In this document: piece after piece, positions 1-6,032 of the stretch
Position numbering within the stretch: the stretch's first letter is position 1
How the letters are laid out: the number at the start of each line of letters is the position of its first letter
DNA from: Anaerolineaceae bacterium UBA5365
GTDB taxonomy: Bacteria; Chloroflexota; Anaerolineae; Anaerolineales; Anaerolineaceae
Length of the DNA stretch: 6,936 nucleotides
Direction of reading: 5' to 3'
Assembly: GCA_002407905.1 (NCBI GenBank)
Contig: DHPL01000062.1
Location: 1 to 6,936, forward strand
The notes under the pieces: model-generated
The model's input: the letters and a program-made list of their open reading frames with translations, nothing else
The model's database searches: none
What the model was told of the DNA's origin: nothing
Program-made: the position numbers and the translations under genes

Positions 1-717
1 CACATTGGCAAGACCGCTGAAAATATCGTTGAGAAATACGGAATTACCCGCGAACGTCTGGACGCCTACGCAGTCGAAAGCCAGGAACGAGCAGCCAAAG
101 CGATCGCGGACGGCCTGTTCAAGGAGCAGATCCTGCCTGTTGAGATCAAGGAAAAGAAGAGTACCCGGGTATTTGACACCGACGAACACCCTCGCTTGTC
201 AACCCTGGAACAACTTGCTGCCCTGAAACCTTTCATCAAGGCTGATGGCAAAATCACTGCCGGTAACGCTTCCGGAATCAACGACGGCGCGGCCGCCATG
301 GTGATGATGCGCTCCGATAAGGCAGCTGAGAAGAACCTGCCTGTGCTTGCAAGAGTGGTGGATTATGCTGTTGCGGGCGTAGAGCCGAGCCTGATGGGTA
401 TCGGCCCTGTGGCATCAACCAATAAACTTCTCAAGCGGACGGGCTTCAAACTCTCAGATTTTGGTCTGGTTGAACTCAACGAAGCCTTTGCCGCCCAAAC
501 CATCGCATGTATTGATGAATTGGGGCTGGATTACGCTACCACAAACGTGAATGGCAGCGGCATCTCCCTTGGCCACCCTATTGGAGCCACCGGGGCGATC
601 ATCAGCACCAAACTGTTTTATGAGATGAAACGCCGCAATGTGAAATACGGTTTGGCCACGCTTTGTATCGGCGGCGGGCAAGGCATGTCGATCATCTACG
701 AAAATCCTGAAGCTTAG
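1..717 (+). CDS. Thiolase (acetyl-CoA acetyltransferase family), C-terminal part, cut by left edge
   Basis: Thiolases catalyse reversible CoA-dependent cleavage or condensation of 3-oxoacyl-CoA, for example acetoacetyl-CoA to two acetyl-CoA, in the cytoplasm. The reading frame is open from base 1 to the TAG at 715-717, giving 238 residues. Visible landmarks, numbered within this fragment, are TAEN at 5-8, NEAFA at 160-164, GHPIG at 191-195 with the catalytic His192, and CIGGGQG at 222-228 with the catalytic Cys222. The spacings Asn160-His192 (32) and His192-Cys222 (30) equal those of Asn316, His348 and Cys378 in the Zoogloea biosynthetic thiolase. About 156 N-terminal residues, including the nucleophilic Cys near position 89, therefore lie off the window. 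An in-frame TTG at 196 is internal and not the start. The [13 protein letters not shown] variant of the His motif occurs in many thiolase-family proteins. The chain length of the substrate cannot be read from the sequence. The stop codon overlaps the Shine-Dalgarno of the kinase gene 11 bases downstream, so the two are probably co-transcribed. Confidence 0.95.
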   Translation, partial: HIGKTAENIVEKYGITRERLDAYAVESQERAAKAIADGLFKEQILPVEIKEKKSTRVFDTDEHPRLSTLEQLAALKPFIKADGKITAGNASGINDGAAAMVMMRSDKAAEKNLPVLARVVDYAVAGVEPSLMGIGPVASTNKLLKRTGFKLSDFGLVELNEAFAAQTIACIDELGLDYATTNVNGSGISLGHPIGATGAIISTKLFYEMKRRNVKYGLATLCIGGGQGMSIIYENPEA

Positions 718-721
718 AGGG
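716..721 (+). promoter_or_regulatory. Ribosome binding site of the DUF1537 kinase gene
   Basis: AGAGGG lies 7 bases before the TTG at 729 and overlaps the thiolase stop codon. It supports the TTG start over the in-frame ATG at 777, which has only A-rich sequence and no purine motif in front. The arrangement suggests translational coupling of thiolase and kinase. Confidence 0.7.
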
Positions 722-728
722 TATCGCT

Positions 729-2162
729 TTGTCTGAATTGCCATTCGAATACGTCCAAGACCTATTAAGCCAAAAAATGGCGGACGCCGACGCAATCCAA
801 GCTGCATTAGCGCAGAAGCTGGCCAAGAACCAGCGCAAAATTGTGGTGCTCGATGACGACCCCACCGGTGTTCAAACCGTCAATGGCATTTACGTTTACA
901 CGGATTGGGATTTTGAGAGCATCCGTTCCGCCTTTGCTGACCCAAATAAACTCTTCTTCATCCTGACCAACTCCCGTGGTTTGACGGCAGAAGAGACAAC
1001 CCGGGTGCACTCGGAGATCGCCGAAAGACTCTGGCAAGTATCCAGGGAAACCGGGCAGGATTTCATCCTCATCAGCCGCAGCGATTCTACGCTCCGCGGC
1101 CATTACCCCCTTGAAACCGAGACTCTTAGGCAGGTTTTGGAGCAAGAGGATGGTAAGCGTTTTGACGGTGAGGTGATCTACCCCTTCTTCCTCGAAGGCG
1201 GAAGGTACACGATTGGGGATACGCACTACGTGAGCGATGGCAAAACGCTTGTGCCGGCTGGTAATACAGAATTTGCCAGGGACAAAAGCTTCGGCTACAA
1301 GAACTCCCATCTAGGCGACTGGGTAGAAGAGAAAACCAATGGGGCTTTCACCCGGCAGGATACCACTTACATCAGTCTCGATGAACTCAACCGCGCGGAT
1401 TATGCTGCAATCGAAGCGAAATTGATGGCAGTCGATAATTTTAGGAAGGTGATCGTAAACAGCATCAGTTATGACGATGTAAAAGTGTTTGTAACAGCCC
1501 TGCTGCGCGCGATCGCCAAAGGGAAGCGCTTTATGTTCCGCTCCGCGGCCGCCCTTCCGAAGATACTCGGCAACGTGAGCGACAAACCTCTGCTCACACG
1601 CCAGGAACTATGCAACACAACGAATCGGAATGGCGGTTTGATCGTAGTGGGCTCCCATGTGAACAAGACCACCGACCAGCTGCACAATTTGCTGGAAAAA
1701 ACCGATGTAACCCCCTTGGAATTCAACCAGCACCTGGTGATGGATGATGCAGCCTTCGAGGCCGAGATTCAGGATAAAACCAGGCAAGCCAATGAATTGA
1801 TCGGGGAAGGCAAGACCGTGGCCCTGTATACCCGCCGAGAGCGGTTTGATTTAAATTCCGGGAATAAGGAAGATGAACTAAGGGTGGCGGTCAAAATATC
1901 GAATGCTGTAACAAGTATCGTGGCGAACCTGAAAACAAGGCCCAACTTCATCATCGCCAAGGGTGGAATCACCTCCAGCGAAGTGGGTACGAAGGCTCTA
2001 AGGGTTAAGAAAGCTATCGTGATGGGCCAGATCGTCAGCGGAGTGCCTGTTTGGCTTACCGGTCCGGAAAGCAAGTTTCCGGACATGCCTTACGTCATTT
2101 TCCCGGGGAACGTTGGAACCCCTGTCTCTTTGGTTGAAGCTTACGAAAAAGTGAAGCCTTAA
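729..2162 (+). CDS. Four-carbon acid sugar kinase family protein (DUF1537)
   Basis: This is an ATP-dependent kinase of the DUF1537 family. Characterised members phosphorylate D-threonate, D-erythronate, 3-oxo-tetronates or 3-oxo-isoapionate in acid-sugar catabolism. The 477-residue product has the N-terminal substrate-domain motif DDDPTG (42-47) and SDSTLRGH (118-125). It also carries a segment ending in PFFLEGGRYT (152-161), a run rich in conserved residues at 185-205 (KSFGY, LGDWVEE), and the C-terminal nucleotide-domain motifs VGSHV (307-311), KGGITSSEVG (411-420) and PGNVG (459-463). It is longer than typical OtnK or DtnK proteins (roughly 420 residues). The EGGRYT and FMFRSAAA segments suggest a less-studied branch of the family. 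The start is TTG with a good Shine-Dalgarno. A dehydrogenase and an RpiB-type isomerase follow in the same direction, which fits a sugar-acid pathway. No decarboxylase, PdxA-like or aldolase partner is in view, so the substrate is unassigned. Confidence 0.93.
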   Translation: MSELPFEYVQDLLSQKMADADAIQAALAQKLAKNQRKIVVLDDDPTGVQTVNGIYVYTDWDFESIRSAFADPNKLFFILTNSRGLTAEETTRVHSEIAERLWQVSRETGQDFILISRSDSTLRGHYPLETETLRQVLEQEDGKRFDGEVIYPFFLEGGRYTIGDTHYVSDGKTLVPAGNTEFARDKSFGYKNSHLGDWVEEKTNGAFTRQDTTYISLDELNRADYAAIEAKLMAVDNFRKVIVNSISYDDVKVFVTALLRAIAKGKRFMFRSAAALPKILGNVSDKPLLTRQELCNTTNRNGGLIVVGSHVNKTTDQLHNLLEKTDVTPLEFNQHLVMDDAAFEAEIQDKTRQANELIGEGKTVALYTRRERFDLNSGNKEDELRVAVKISNAVTSIVANLKTRPNFIIAKGGITSSEVGTKALRVKKAIVMGQIVSGVPVWLTGPESKFPDMPYVIFPGNVGTPVSLVEAYEKVKP

Positions 2163-2194
2163 ACATTAACAAGATTGATTTTCAGGAGTGATTT

Positions 2195-2935
2195 ATGAAC
2201 TTTACAGGAAAAGTAGCCGTTGTAACTGGCGCCGCCCGCGGAATTGGTGAAGCAATTGCCAAACGCTTTGTTGACGACCAGGTTGAAGGCCTGGCATTGA
2301 TCGATCTGGATCAGGCCAGCATTGAAGAAACCGCTCAAAAGCTCGACCCGACTGGCAAGCGGGTTGCGGGGTTTGCCTGCAACATTGCTGATCGCGAAGA
2401 TGTTGCCCGCGTATTCGCAGAAATCCTGAGCAGGTTTGGCAAGGTGGACATTCTGGTCAACAACGCAGGAATTACCCGCGACGCGATGTTCCATAAAATG
2501 ACGGATGATCAGTGGGATTCGGTGCTGAAGGTCAATCTGGATGGCATCTACAACACATGCAAACAGGTCGTACCTGGGATGCGCGAACAAAATTACGGCA
2601 AGATCGTTAATCTGGCCTCAGTCTCAGCTTTTGGCAATGTTGGTCAAACGAATTATGGCGCCAGCAAAGCAGCCGTGATCGGTTTTACCAAATGCCTGGC
2701 CAGGGAGATCGCCCGTAACAATTGCACTGTCAACGCCATAGCCCCCAGTTACGTCGATACCGATATGCTCCGGGCAGTGCCGGACAATGTGATGGCTAAA
2801 TTCATTGAAGCCATTCCGGCCAGAAGGCTGGCGCAGCCGAGCGAGATCGCGTCCGTTGTGGCGTTCTTGAGTTCAGATGATTCGAGCTTTGTGAACGGCG
2901 AGTGCATCGTTGTCTCCGGCGGATCATACATGTAG
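2195..2935 (+). CDS. Short-chain dehydrogenase/reductase, FabG-like, probably NAD-preferring
   Basis: This is a classical SDR that interconverts a hydroxyl and a carbonyl group using a nicotinamide cofactor. The 246-residue protein shows the cofactor motif TGAARGIG (11-18), NNAG (89-92), Asn114, the catalytic Ser142, and Tyr154 with Lys158 in YGASK. An acidic residue, Asp37, closes the second beta strand (LIDLD); in this family that usually favours NAD over NADP and hence an oxidative, catabolic role. The usual PG before the substrate loop is PS (184-185) in PSYVDTDM. The C-terminus, GECIVVSGGSYM, follows the FabG pattern. The ATG has AGGAGTG at 2184-2190, 4 bases upstream, and the gene starts 32 bases after the kinase. 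Similarity of this kind is shared by 3-oxoacyl-ACP reductases, acetoacetyl-CoA reductases and many polyol or sugar-acid dehydrogenases. Context favours a sugar-acid dehydrogenase or a 3-hydroxyacyl-CoA partner of the thiolase over housekeeping fatty acid synthesis. The substrate is not established. Confidence 0.93.
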   Translation: MNFTGKVAVVTGAARGIGEAIAKRFVDDQVEGLALIDLDQASIEETAQKLDPTGKRVAGFACNIADREDVARVFAEILSRFGKVDILVNNAGITRDAMFHKMTDDQWDSVLKVNLDGIYNTCKQVVPGMREQNYGKIVNLASVSAFGNVGQTNYGASKAAVIGFTKCLAREIARNNCTVNAIAPSYVDTDMLRAVPDNVMAKFIEAIPARRLAQPSEIASVVAFLSSDDSSFVNGECIVVSGGSYM

Positions 2936-2958
2936 TTCTGGATAAAAAGGGAGAAAAT

Positions 2959-3405
2959 ATGAAAATAGCTGTTGGCAGTGACCATGCTGGTTATGAGTTA
3001 AAAGTCCGTTTACTCGATCAGATTCGCGCTCTGGGGCACGAGGTGATCGACTTTGGCAGTTACAATCCCGACCCTGTTGATTTTCCGGATATTGCCAAGC
3101 TGGTTTGCAAATCCATCCTCAGCGGCGAATCGGAACGCGGCATCATGTTCTGCGGCACTGGTGTTGGAGCCGCGATCGCCTGTAACAAGGTGAAAGGCAT
3201 CCGTGCTTCCGTTTGCCACGATATCCACTCGGCACATCAAAGCGTTGAGCATGACGACGTAAATGTGATGGCGCTTGGTCATCAAATCGTTGGTCATGTG
3301 GTGGCGATGGAGTTGATCGAGCTCTTCCTGAACGCCCGGTTCTCTACTGACCCGGATTTCCGCCGCCGCGTTGAAAAGCTGGGCCGCTTGGAAGAAGAAT
3401 TCTAG
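2959..3405 (+). CDS. rpiB: RpiB/LacAB-family sugar-phosphate isomerase
   Basis: Members of this family interconvert aldose and ketose phosphates, such as ribose 5-phosphate and ribulose 5-phosphate, or tetrulose phosphates in erythritol and threitol catabolism. The 148-residue length is normal. Landmarks are SDHAG (7-11, with Asp8 and His9), CGTGVG (65-70, with the catalytic-base Cys65 and Thr67), NKVKGIRA, and EHDDVNVMALG (97-107, with His98). The start is the ATG at 2959, preceded by AGGGAG at 2948-2953. An upstream in-frame ATG at 2902 lies inside the dehydrogenase gene and would add 19 residues before the natural MKIAVGSDHAG beginning. Compared with E. coli RpiB as I recall it, HND is HDD here, and the Arg of the C-terminal GGRH segment aligns with Asp133; the later Arg137 is kept. 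These changes, and the neighbouring acid-sugar kinase, make a substrate other than ribose 5-phosphate plausible. The gene symbol names the family rather than a proven function. Confidence 0.93.
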   Translation: MKIAVGSDHAGYELKVRLLDQIRALGHEVIDFGSYNPDPVDFPDIAKLVCKSILSGESERGIMFCGTGVGAAIACNKVKGIRASVCHDIHSAHQSVEHDDVNVMALGHQIVGHVVAMELIELFLNARFSTDPDFRRRVEKLGRLEEEF

Positions 3406-3422
3406 ACACAAATAATGTTTGA

Positions 3423-3449
3423 GGTCCGCCGATCCTAGAAAAGGCGGCC
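3423..3449 (+). repeat. Small inverted repeat just after rpiB
   Basis: CCGCC at 3426-3430 pairs with GGCGG at 3443-3447. GG/CC pairing continues outside it (3423-3424 with 3448-3449) past a bulged T. The loop is 12 bases and no T-run follows. Its role is unknown; it may be part of a structured 3' end of the operon transcript. Confidence 0.4.
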
Positions 3450-3452
3450 ACG

Positions 3453-3481
3453 AGCGCCCCATCGCTATAGCGTGGGGCGCT
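3453..3481 (+). terminator. Strong GC-rich hairpin downstream of rpiB, without a clear T-run
   Basis: AGCGCCCCA (3453-3461) is perfectly complementary to TGGGGCGCT (3473-3481). Inside lies the palindrome CGCTATAGCG (3463-3472), so the stem continues past a single unpaired T at 3462 to a TATA loop. The following bases (TCACTTATAG) are only weakly T-rich, and the minus-strand side has no T-run either. It could be a weak or factor-assisted terminator, or a 3'-end stabiliser of the plus-strand transcript. Confidence 0.55.
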
Positions 3482-3530
3482 TCACTTATAGAGCCAATTC
3501 ATTCCTGAAAAACATTTATGGATTAAAAGC

Positions 3531-3570
3531 AACAGACACCGGGGACCCAGTGTCTGTTTATCATTTTTTA
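3531..3570 (+). terminator. Probable intrinsic terminator between the convergent operons
   Basis: AACAGACAC (3531-3539) pairs perfectly with GTGTCTGTT (3550-3558) around a 10-base loop. It is followed on the plus strand by TTATCATTTTTTACTTTTT, a good T-rich run. Read on the minus strand, the same hairpin is followed by GCTTTTAATCC, a shorter T-run. It may therefore also end the liv transcript, whose last stop codon is about 70 bases before the hairpin. Confidence 0.75.
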
Positions 3571-3626
3571 CTTTTTACCCGGACTACTTTGTCTCGGCTG
3601 GGAAAGGAGGTATGGTTGAGCGCGAT

Positions 3627-4343
3627 TTAGACTACCCTGGTTCCAAGGTAGGCATCCTGGACCCTCGAATCGTTGATCAGATCCTTAGCTGAACCGCTGA
3701 TAGTGATCTTGCCGTGCTCTAGAATATAAGCCTTGGTTGAAACCTCCAGGGCAAGCTGAGCATTCTGTTCTACCAGCAGGATCGGCAACCCGGTCTGGTT
3801 CAGCTTCACGATCGAGTCAAACATTTCATCGATTACGATCGGTGCAAGGCCCATGGAAGGTTCATCCAGCATCAGCAGCTTTGGCCGGCCCATCATCGCC
3901 CGGCCTACGGCCAGCATTTGCTGTTCGCCTCCGCTCAGGCTCCAGGCGAGCTGATGCGACCGCTCCTTCAATCTTGGAAAAAGAAGGTAAACCCGCTCCA
4001 GGTCCTCTTCAATATCCGCCGACTTAAAGCCGCGCCAGGCAATGCTGCCAACCGTGAGGTTTTGCTTTACGGTCAAGCCAGGAAAAACATGCCTGCCTTC
4101 CGGCACCTGTAAAATTCCGGATTTTGCCACATCCCTGGGCGTTTTAGCGGAAATATTCTCTCCGTTATAGTAAATTTCTCCGGTTTTGGTGACCAGACCT
4201 GAGATGGAATTGAGCAAGGTAGTTTTGCCTGCCCCATTACTCCCGATCAACGCCACGATTTCATTTTCACCCATATCCAGGCTTATGTCCTGTAAGGCGG
4301 TGATGTGTCCGTAATTCGCGGTAAGACCTTTTATCTCAAGCAT
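3627..4343 (-). CDS. livF: ABC transporter ATP-binding protein, LivF type
   Basis: This is one of the two cytoplasmic ATPases of a branched-chain amino acid-type (HAAT) importer. The 238-residue product has Walker A GSNGAGKTT (34-42), Q-loop Gln79 in LQVPEGRHVFPGLTV, signature LSGGEQ (136-141) and Walker B LLMLDEP (156-162). The switch-histidine position reads VEQN (191-194), with Gln in place of His, as is usual in LivF proteins. Length and the ending (AYLG) match the family. The ATG at 4343 lies inside the last codons of livG, an 8-base overlap (ATGCTTGA), which indicates translational coupling. It is the last gene of the minus-strand operon and is followed by the convergent terminator region. 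The transported substrate cannot be deduced; Liv-type systems also carry amides, urea and aromatic or organic acids. Confidence 0.95.
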   Translation of the reverse strand: MLEIKGLTANYGHITALQDISLDMGENEIVALIGSNGAGKTTLLNSISGLVTKTGEIYYNGENISAKTPRDVAKSGILQVPEGRHVFPGLTVKQNLTVGSIAWRGFKSADIEEDLERVYLLFPRLKERSHQLAWSLSGGEQQMLAVGRAMMGRPKLLMLDEPSMGLAPIVIDEMFDSIVKLNQTGLPILLVEQNAQLALEVSTKAYILEHGKITISGSAKDLINDSRVQDAYLGTRVV

Positions 4344-5094
4344 TATGTCTTCTCCCCAGATACGCTTCTACAACAACCGGATTGCTCTGGATCTCTTCCG
4401 GTGTTCCATTAGCGATTTGGTTACCAAAATTCAGGACCGTGATTCTGTCGCAAATAGACATTACAAGATCCATTCGGTGTTCGATGATCAAAACGGCAGC
4501 ATCCTTAGTGATAGCCACCTCAATCAGTTTGTCGATTCTTTCCATTTCCCGCTGGTTCAGGCCTGCCGCCGGCTCATCCAGAAGCAAAACCTGCGGATGG
4601 GTCAACAAGGCACGCACGATCTCCAGCAGCTTTTGCTGACCGTAAGCCAGTTTGCCGATGCTGTGGCTCAGGTTGATATTTAGACCAGCCCGATCCAAAA
4701 GCATATCCAGATATTCCCGGTCTTCGATGTCCCTGGCAGCATTCTTTTTGTTTGCCAGGTCAATGCCGAGAAAGAGGTTGGTCTCAATGTCACAGCGCTG
4801 CAAGAGGTGGGGGTGCTGAAAAGTGCGGGTTATCCCGGCCCGGGCACGGTAATAGTTTGGCCGGTTTGTGATGTCCTCGCCGTTGAGTTTGATCGTACCT
4901 TGGTCCACCTTGTTCACGCCGGTGATCAGGTTGATGAGCGTGGTTTTTCCAGCGCCATTTGGACCAATCAAGCCAAATACTTCCCGCGGATAGAGCGAGA
5001 GATTGATATCCTTGGCAGCTACTACACCACCGAAATTCTTGCTTACGTTAGCTAGCGTCAGAATAGGATTGTTTTCGATGGCTTCGTTTTTCAT
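4336..5094 (-). CDS. livG: ABC transporter ATP-binding protein, LivG type
   Basis: This is the second ATPase of the Liv-type importer and should pair with LivF beneath the two permeases. The 252-residue product carries Walker A GPNGAGKTT (44-52), Q-loop Gln93 in TRTFQHPHLL, the LivG-style signature LAYGQQ (149-154, with Ala where Ser is usual in LSYGQ), Walker B LLLDEP (170-175) and switch His206 in IEHRMD. The C-terminal GTPEEI and AYLG segments are typical of the family. The start is the only ATG, GTG or TTG available near the domain beginning; AAAGG lies 6 bases before it. It overlaps the end of livM by 47 bases (5048-5094), an unusually long overlap for this operon type. Confidence 0.95.
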   Translation of the reverse strand: MKNEAIENNPILTLANVSKNFGGVVAAKDINLSLYPREVFGLIGPNGAGKTTLINLITGVNKVDQGTIKLNGEDITNRPNYYRARAGITRTFQHPHLLQRCDIETNLFLGIDLANKKNAARDIEDREYLDMLLDRAGLNINLSHSIGKLAYGQQKLLEIVRALLTHPQVLLLDEPAAGLNQREMERIDKLIEVAITKDAAVLIIEHRMDLVMSICDRITVLNFGNQIANGTPEEIQSNPVVVEAYLGRRHNA

Positions 5095-6028
5095 AAAGAT
5101 CCTTTATTCCTCCAACCAGTCCTTCGGGCAATACAACCATCAATACCATGATGCCCACACCGTAAACCAAAAGCATGTAATCCTTCAGGAATCTGAACCA
5201 TTCGGGCATCAATGAAAGCAGTAATGAACCGATGGCAGCACCTAAGGGGCTGGATGATCCACCCAGCATGATCATCACCAGGTAAAGTTGGGATTGCGAT
5301 AAGTCGAAGGAGGTTGCACTGATGTAACCGGCCAAAAAAGCGAAGAGCGAGCCGGCTAAACCGCACATCGCGCCAGAAATGGCGAACGCGATGTCTTTGG
5401 TAAGTAAACTGTTGATACCCATGCAATTGGCGGCAAGTTCATCATCCCGGATGGCCATGAAGGAACGCCCGAGCACGGAGCGGTAAATAAGCCAGGAAAC
5501 CAGGGTAACCAGCAAAGCGCAGAAGAGAATGAGGAAGAAATAATGCTTCTCAGTGTCAAAGACATAACTGCCTATGCTGAATTGAACCAGGTTCCCCATA
5601 CCTGCAGGACCGCCGGTTCCAGCAGTCCAGTTGGCAAATATGCCATTCAGGATCATCATCAGGCCAATTGTGGCAAAGGTAAAGTAGAAACGTTTCAGCC
5701 GGAAGAGCGCGCCGCCGATGATGAAAGCGAACAAAGCCGTACCGGCCATACTCGCAACCACAGCCACCAAGGGCGGAAGGCCTGCCCGGGTAGCCACATT
5801 AGCGGTGATGTATGCGCCTATGCCATAAAGACCGCATTGGGCGAAAGATGTCTGCCCGGCCATTCCGAAGACCACGTAGAGGCTGAGCACATTAATGTAG
5901 GTGATCAGAGTTTGGTTGAGCACCCTCAGGATATACCTGGATGTTAGGTTCGGTAGATTGATCAGCAGAGCGAAAACGAAGACGCCGATAAGCAAATAAA
6001 CGAGATTCTTCTTGTTTAGTTTTCTCAT
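5048..6028 (-). CDS. livM: ABC transporter permease, LivM type
   Basis: This is an inner-membrane permease of the Liv-type importer, largely hydrophobic with several membrane-spanning segments. With the ATG at 6028 it has 326 residues. Family motifs are GMAGQTSFAQCG (55-66), TGGPAGM (138-144), the ATPase-contact loop GRSFMAIRDDELAANCMGIN (187-206), GGSSSPLGAAIG (256-267) and PEGLVGG near the end (301-307). The ATG lies 4 bases after the livH stop with GAGG close in front. An in-frame GTG at 6058 would add ten basic residues and overlap livH by 26 bases, with AAGGT 8 bases ahead of it. Either start is possible, and I prefer the ATG for its position. The C-terminus continues past the usual end as a hydrophilic tail (KRSHRKQSYSDAS) encoded inside the start of livG. 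Confidence 0.93.
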   Translation of the reverse strand: MRKLNKKNLVYLLIGVFVFALLINLPNLTSRYILRVLNQTLITYINVLSLYVVFGMAGQTSFAQCGLYGIGAYITANVATRAGLPPLVAVVASMAGTALFAFIIGGALFRLKRFYFTFATIGLMMILNGIFANWTAGTGGPAGMGNLVQFSIGSYVFDTEKHYFFLILFCALLVTLVSWLIYRSVLGRSFMAIRDDELAANCMGINSLLTKDIAFAISGAMCGLAGSLFAFLAGYISATSFDLSQSQLYLVMIMLGGSSSPLGAAIGSLLLSLMPEWFRFLKDYMLLVYGVGIMVLMVVLPEGLVGGIKDLYEKRSHRKQSYSDAS

Positions 6029-6032
6029 GGCC

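Noticed and set aside
196..717. TTG at 196 as the start of a short thiolase gene
   Set aside because: The same frame is open from base 1 and encodes the conserved thiolase sequence before 196 (including TAEN), so the gene is cut by the window edge.
807..1310. Long antisense open frame opposite the kinase gene (also 454-807, 1769-2086, 2159-2590 and 3010-3462 on the minus strand)
   Set aside because: These show no recognisable domains or start signals and lie opposite well-supported genes, so they are shadow frames.
2902..2958. Upstream ATG giving a 167-residue RpiB
   Set aside because: It lies inside the dehydrogenase gene. The ATG at 2959 has a good Shine-Dalgarno and gives the family's normal N-terminus.
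3453..3481. GC-rich palindrome as a mobile-element end or attachment site
   Set aside because: There is no second copy, target duplication, transposase or integrase in the window. Its place after rpiB fits a transcript-end hairpin.
3604..3692. Near-perfect Shine-Dalgarno AAAGGAGGT followed directly by ATG at 3612 on the plus strand
   Set aside because: There is no spacer between motif and ATG, the frame ends after about 26 codons, and it runs antisense into the end of livF.
5543..5947. Plus-strand open frame opposite livM (also 3737-4027, 4345-4683 and 6160-6441)
   Set aside because: They lie opposite conserved liv genes and their translations have no family features.
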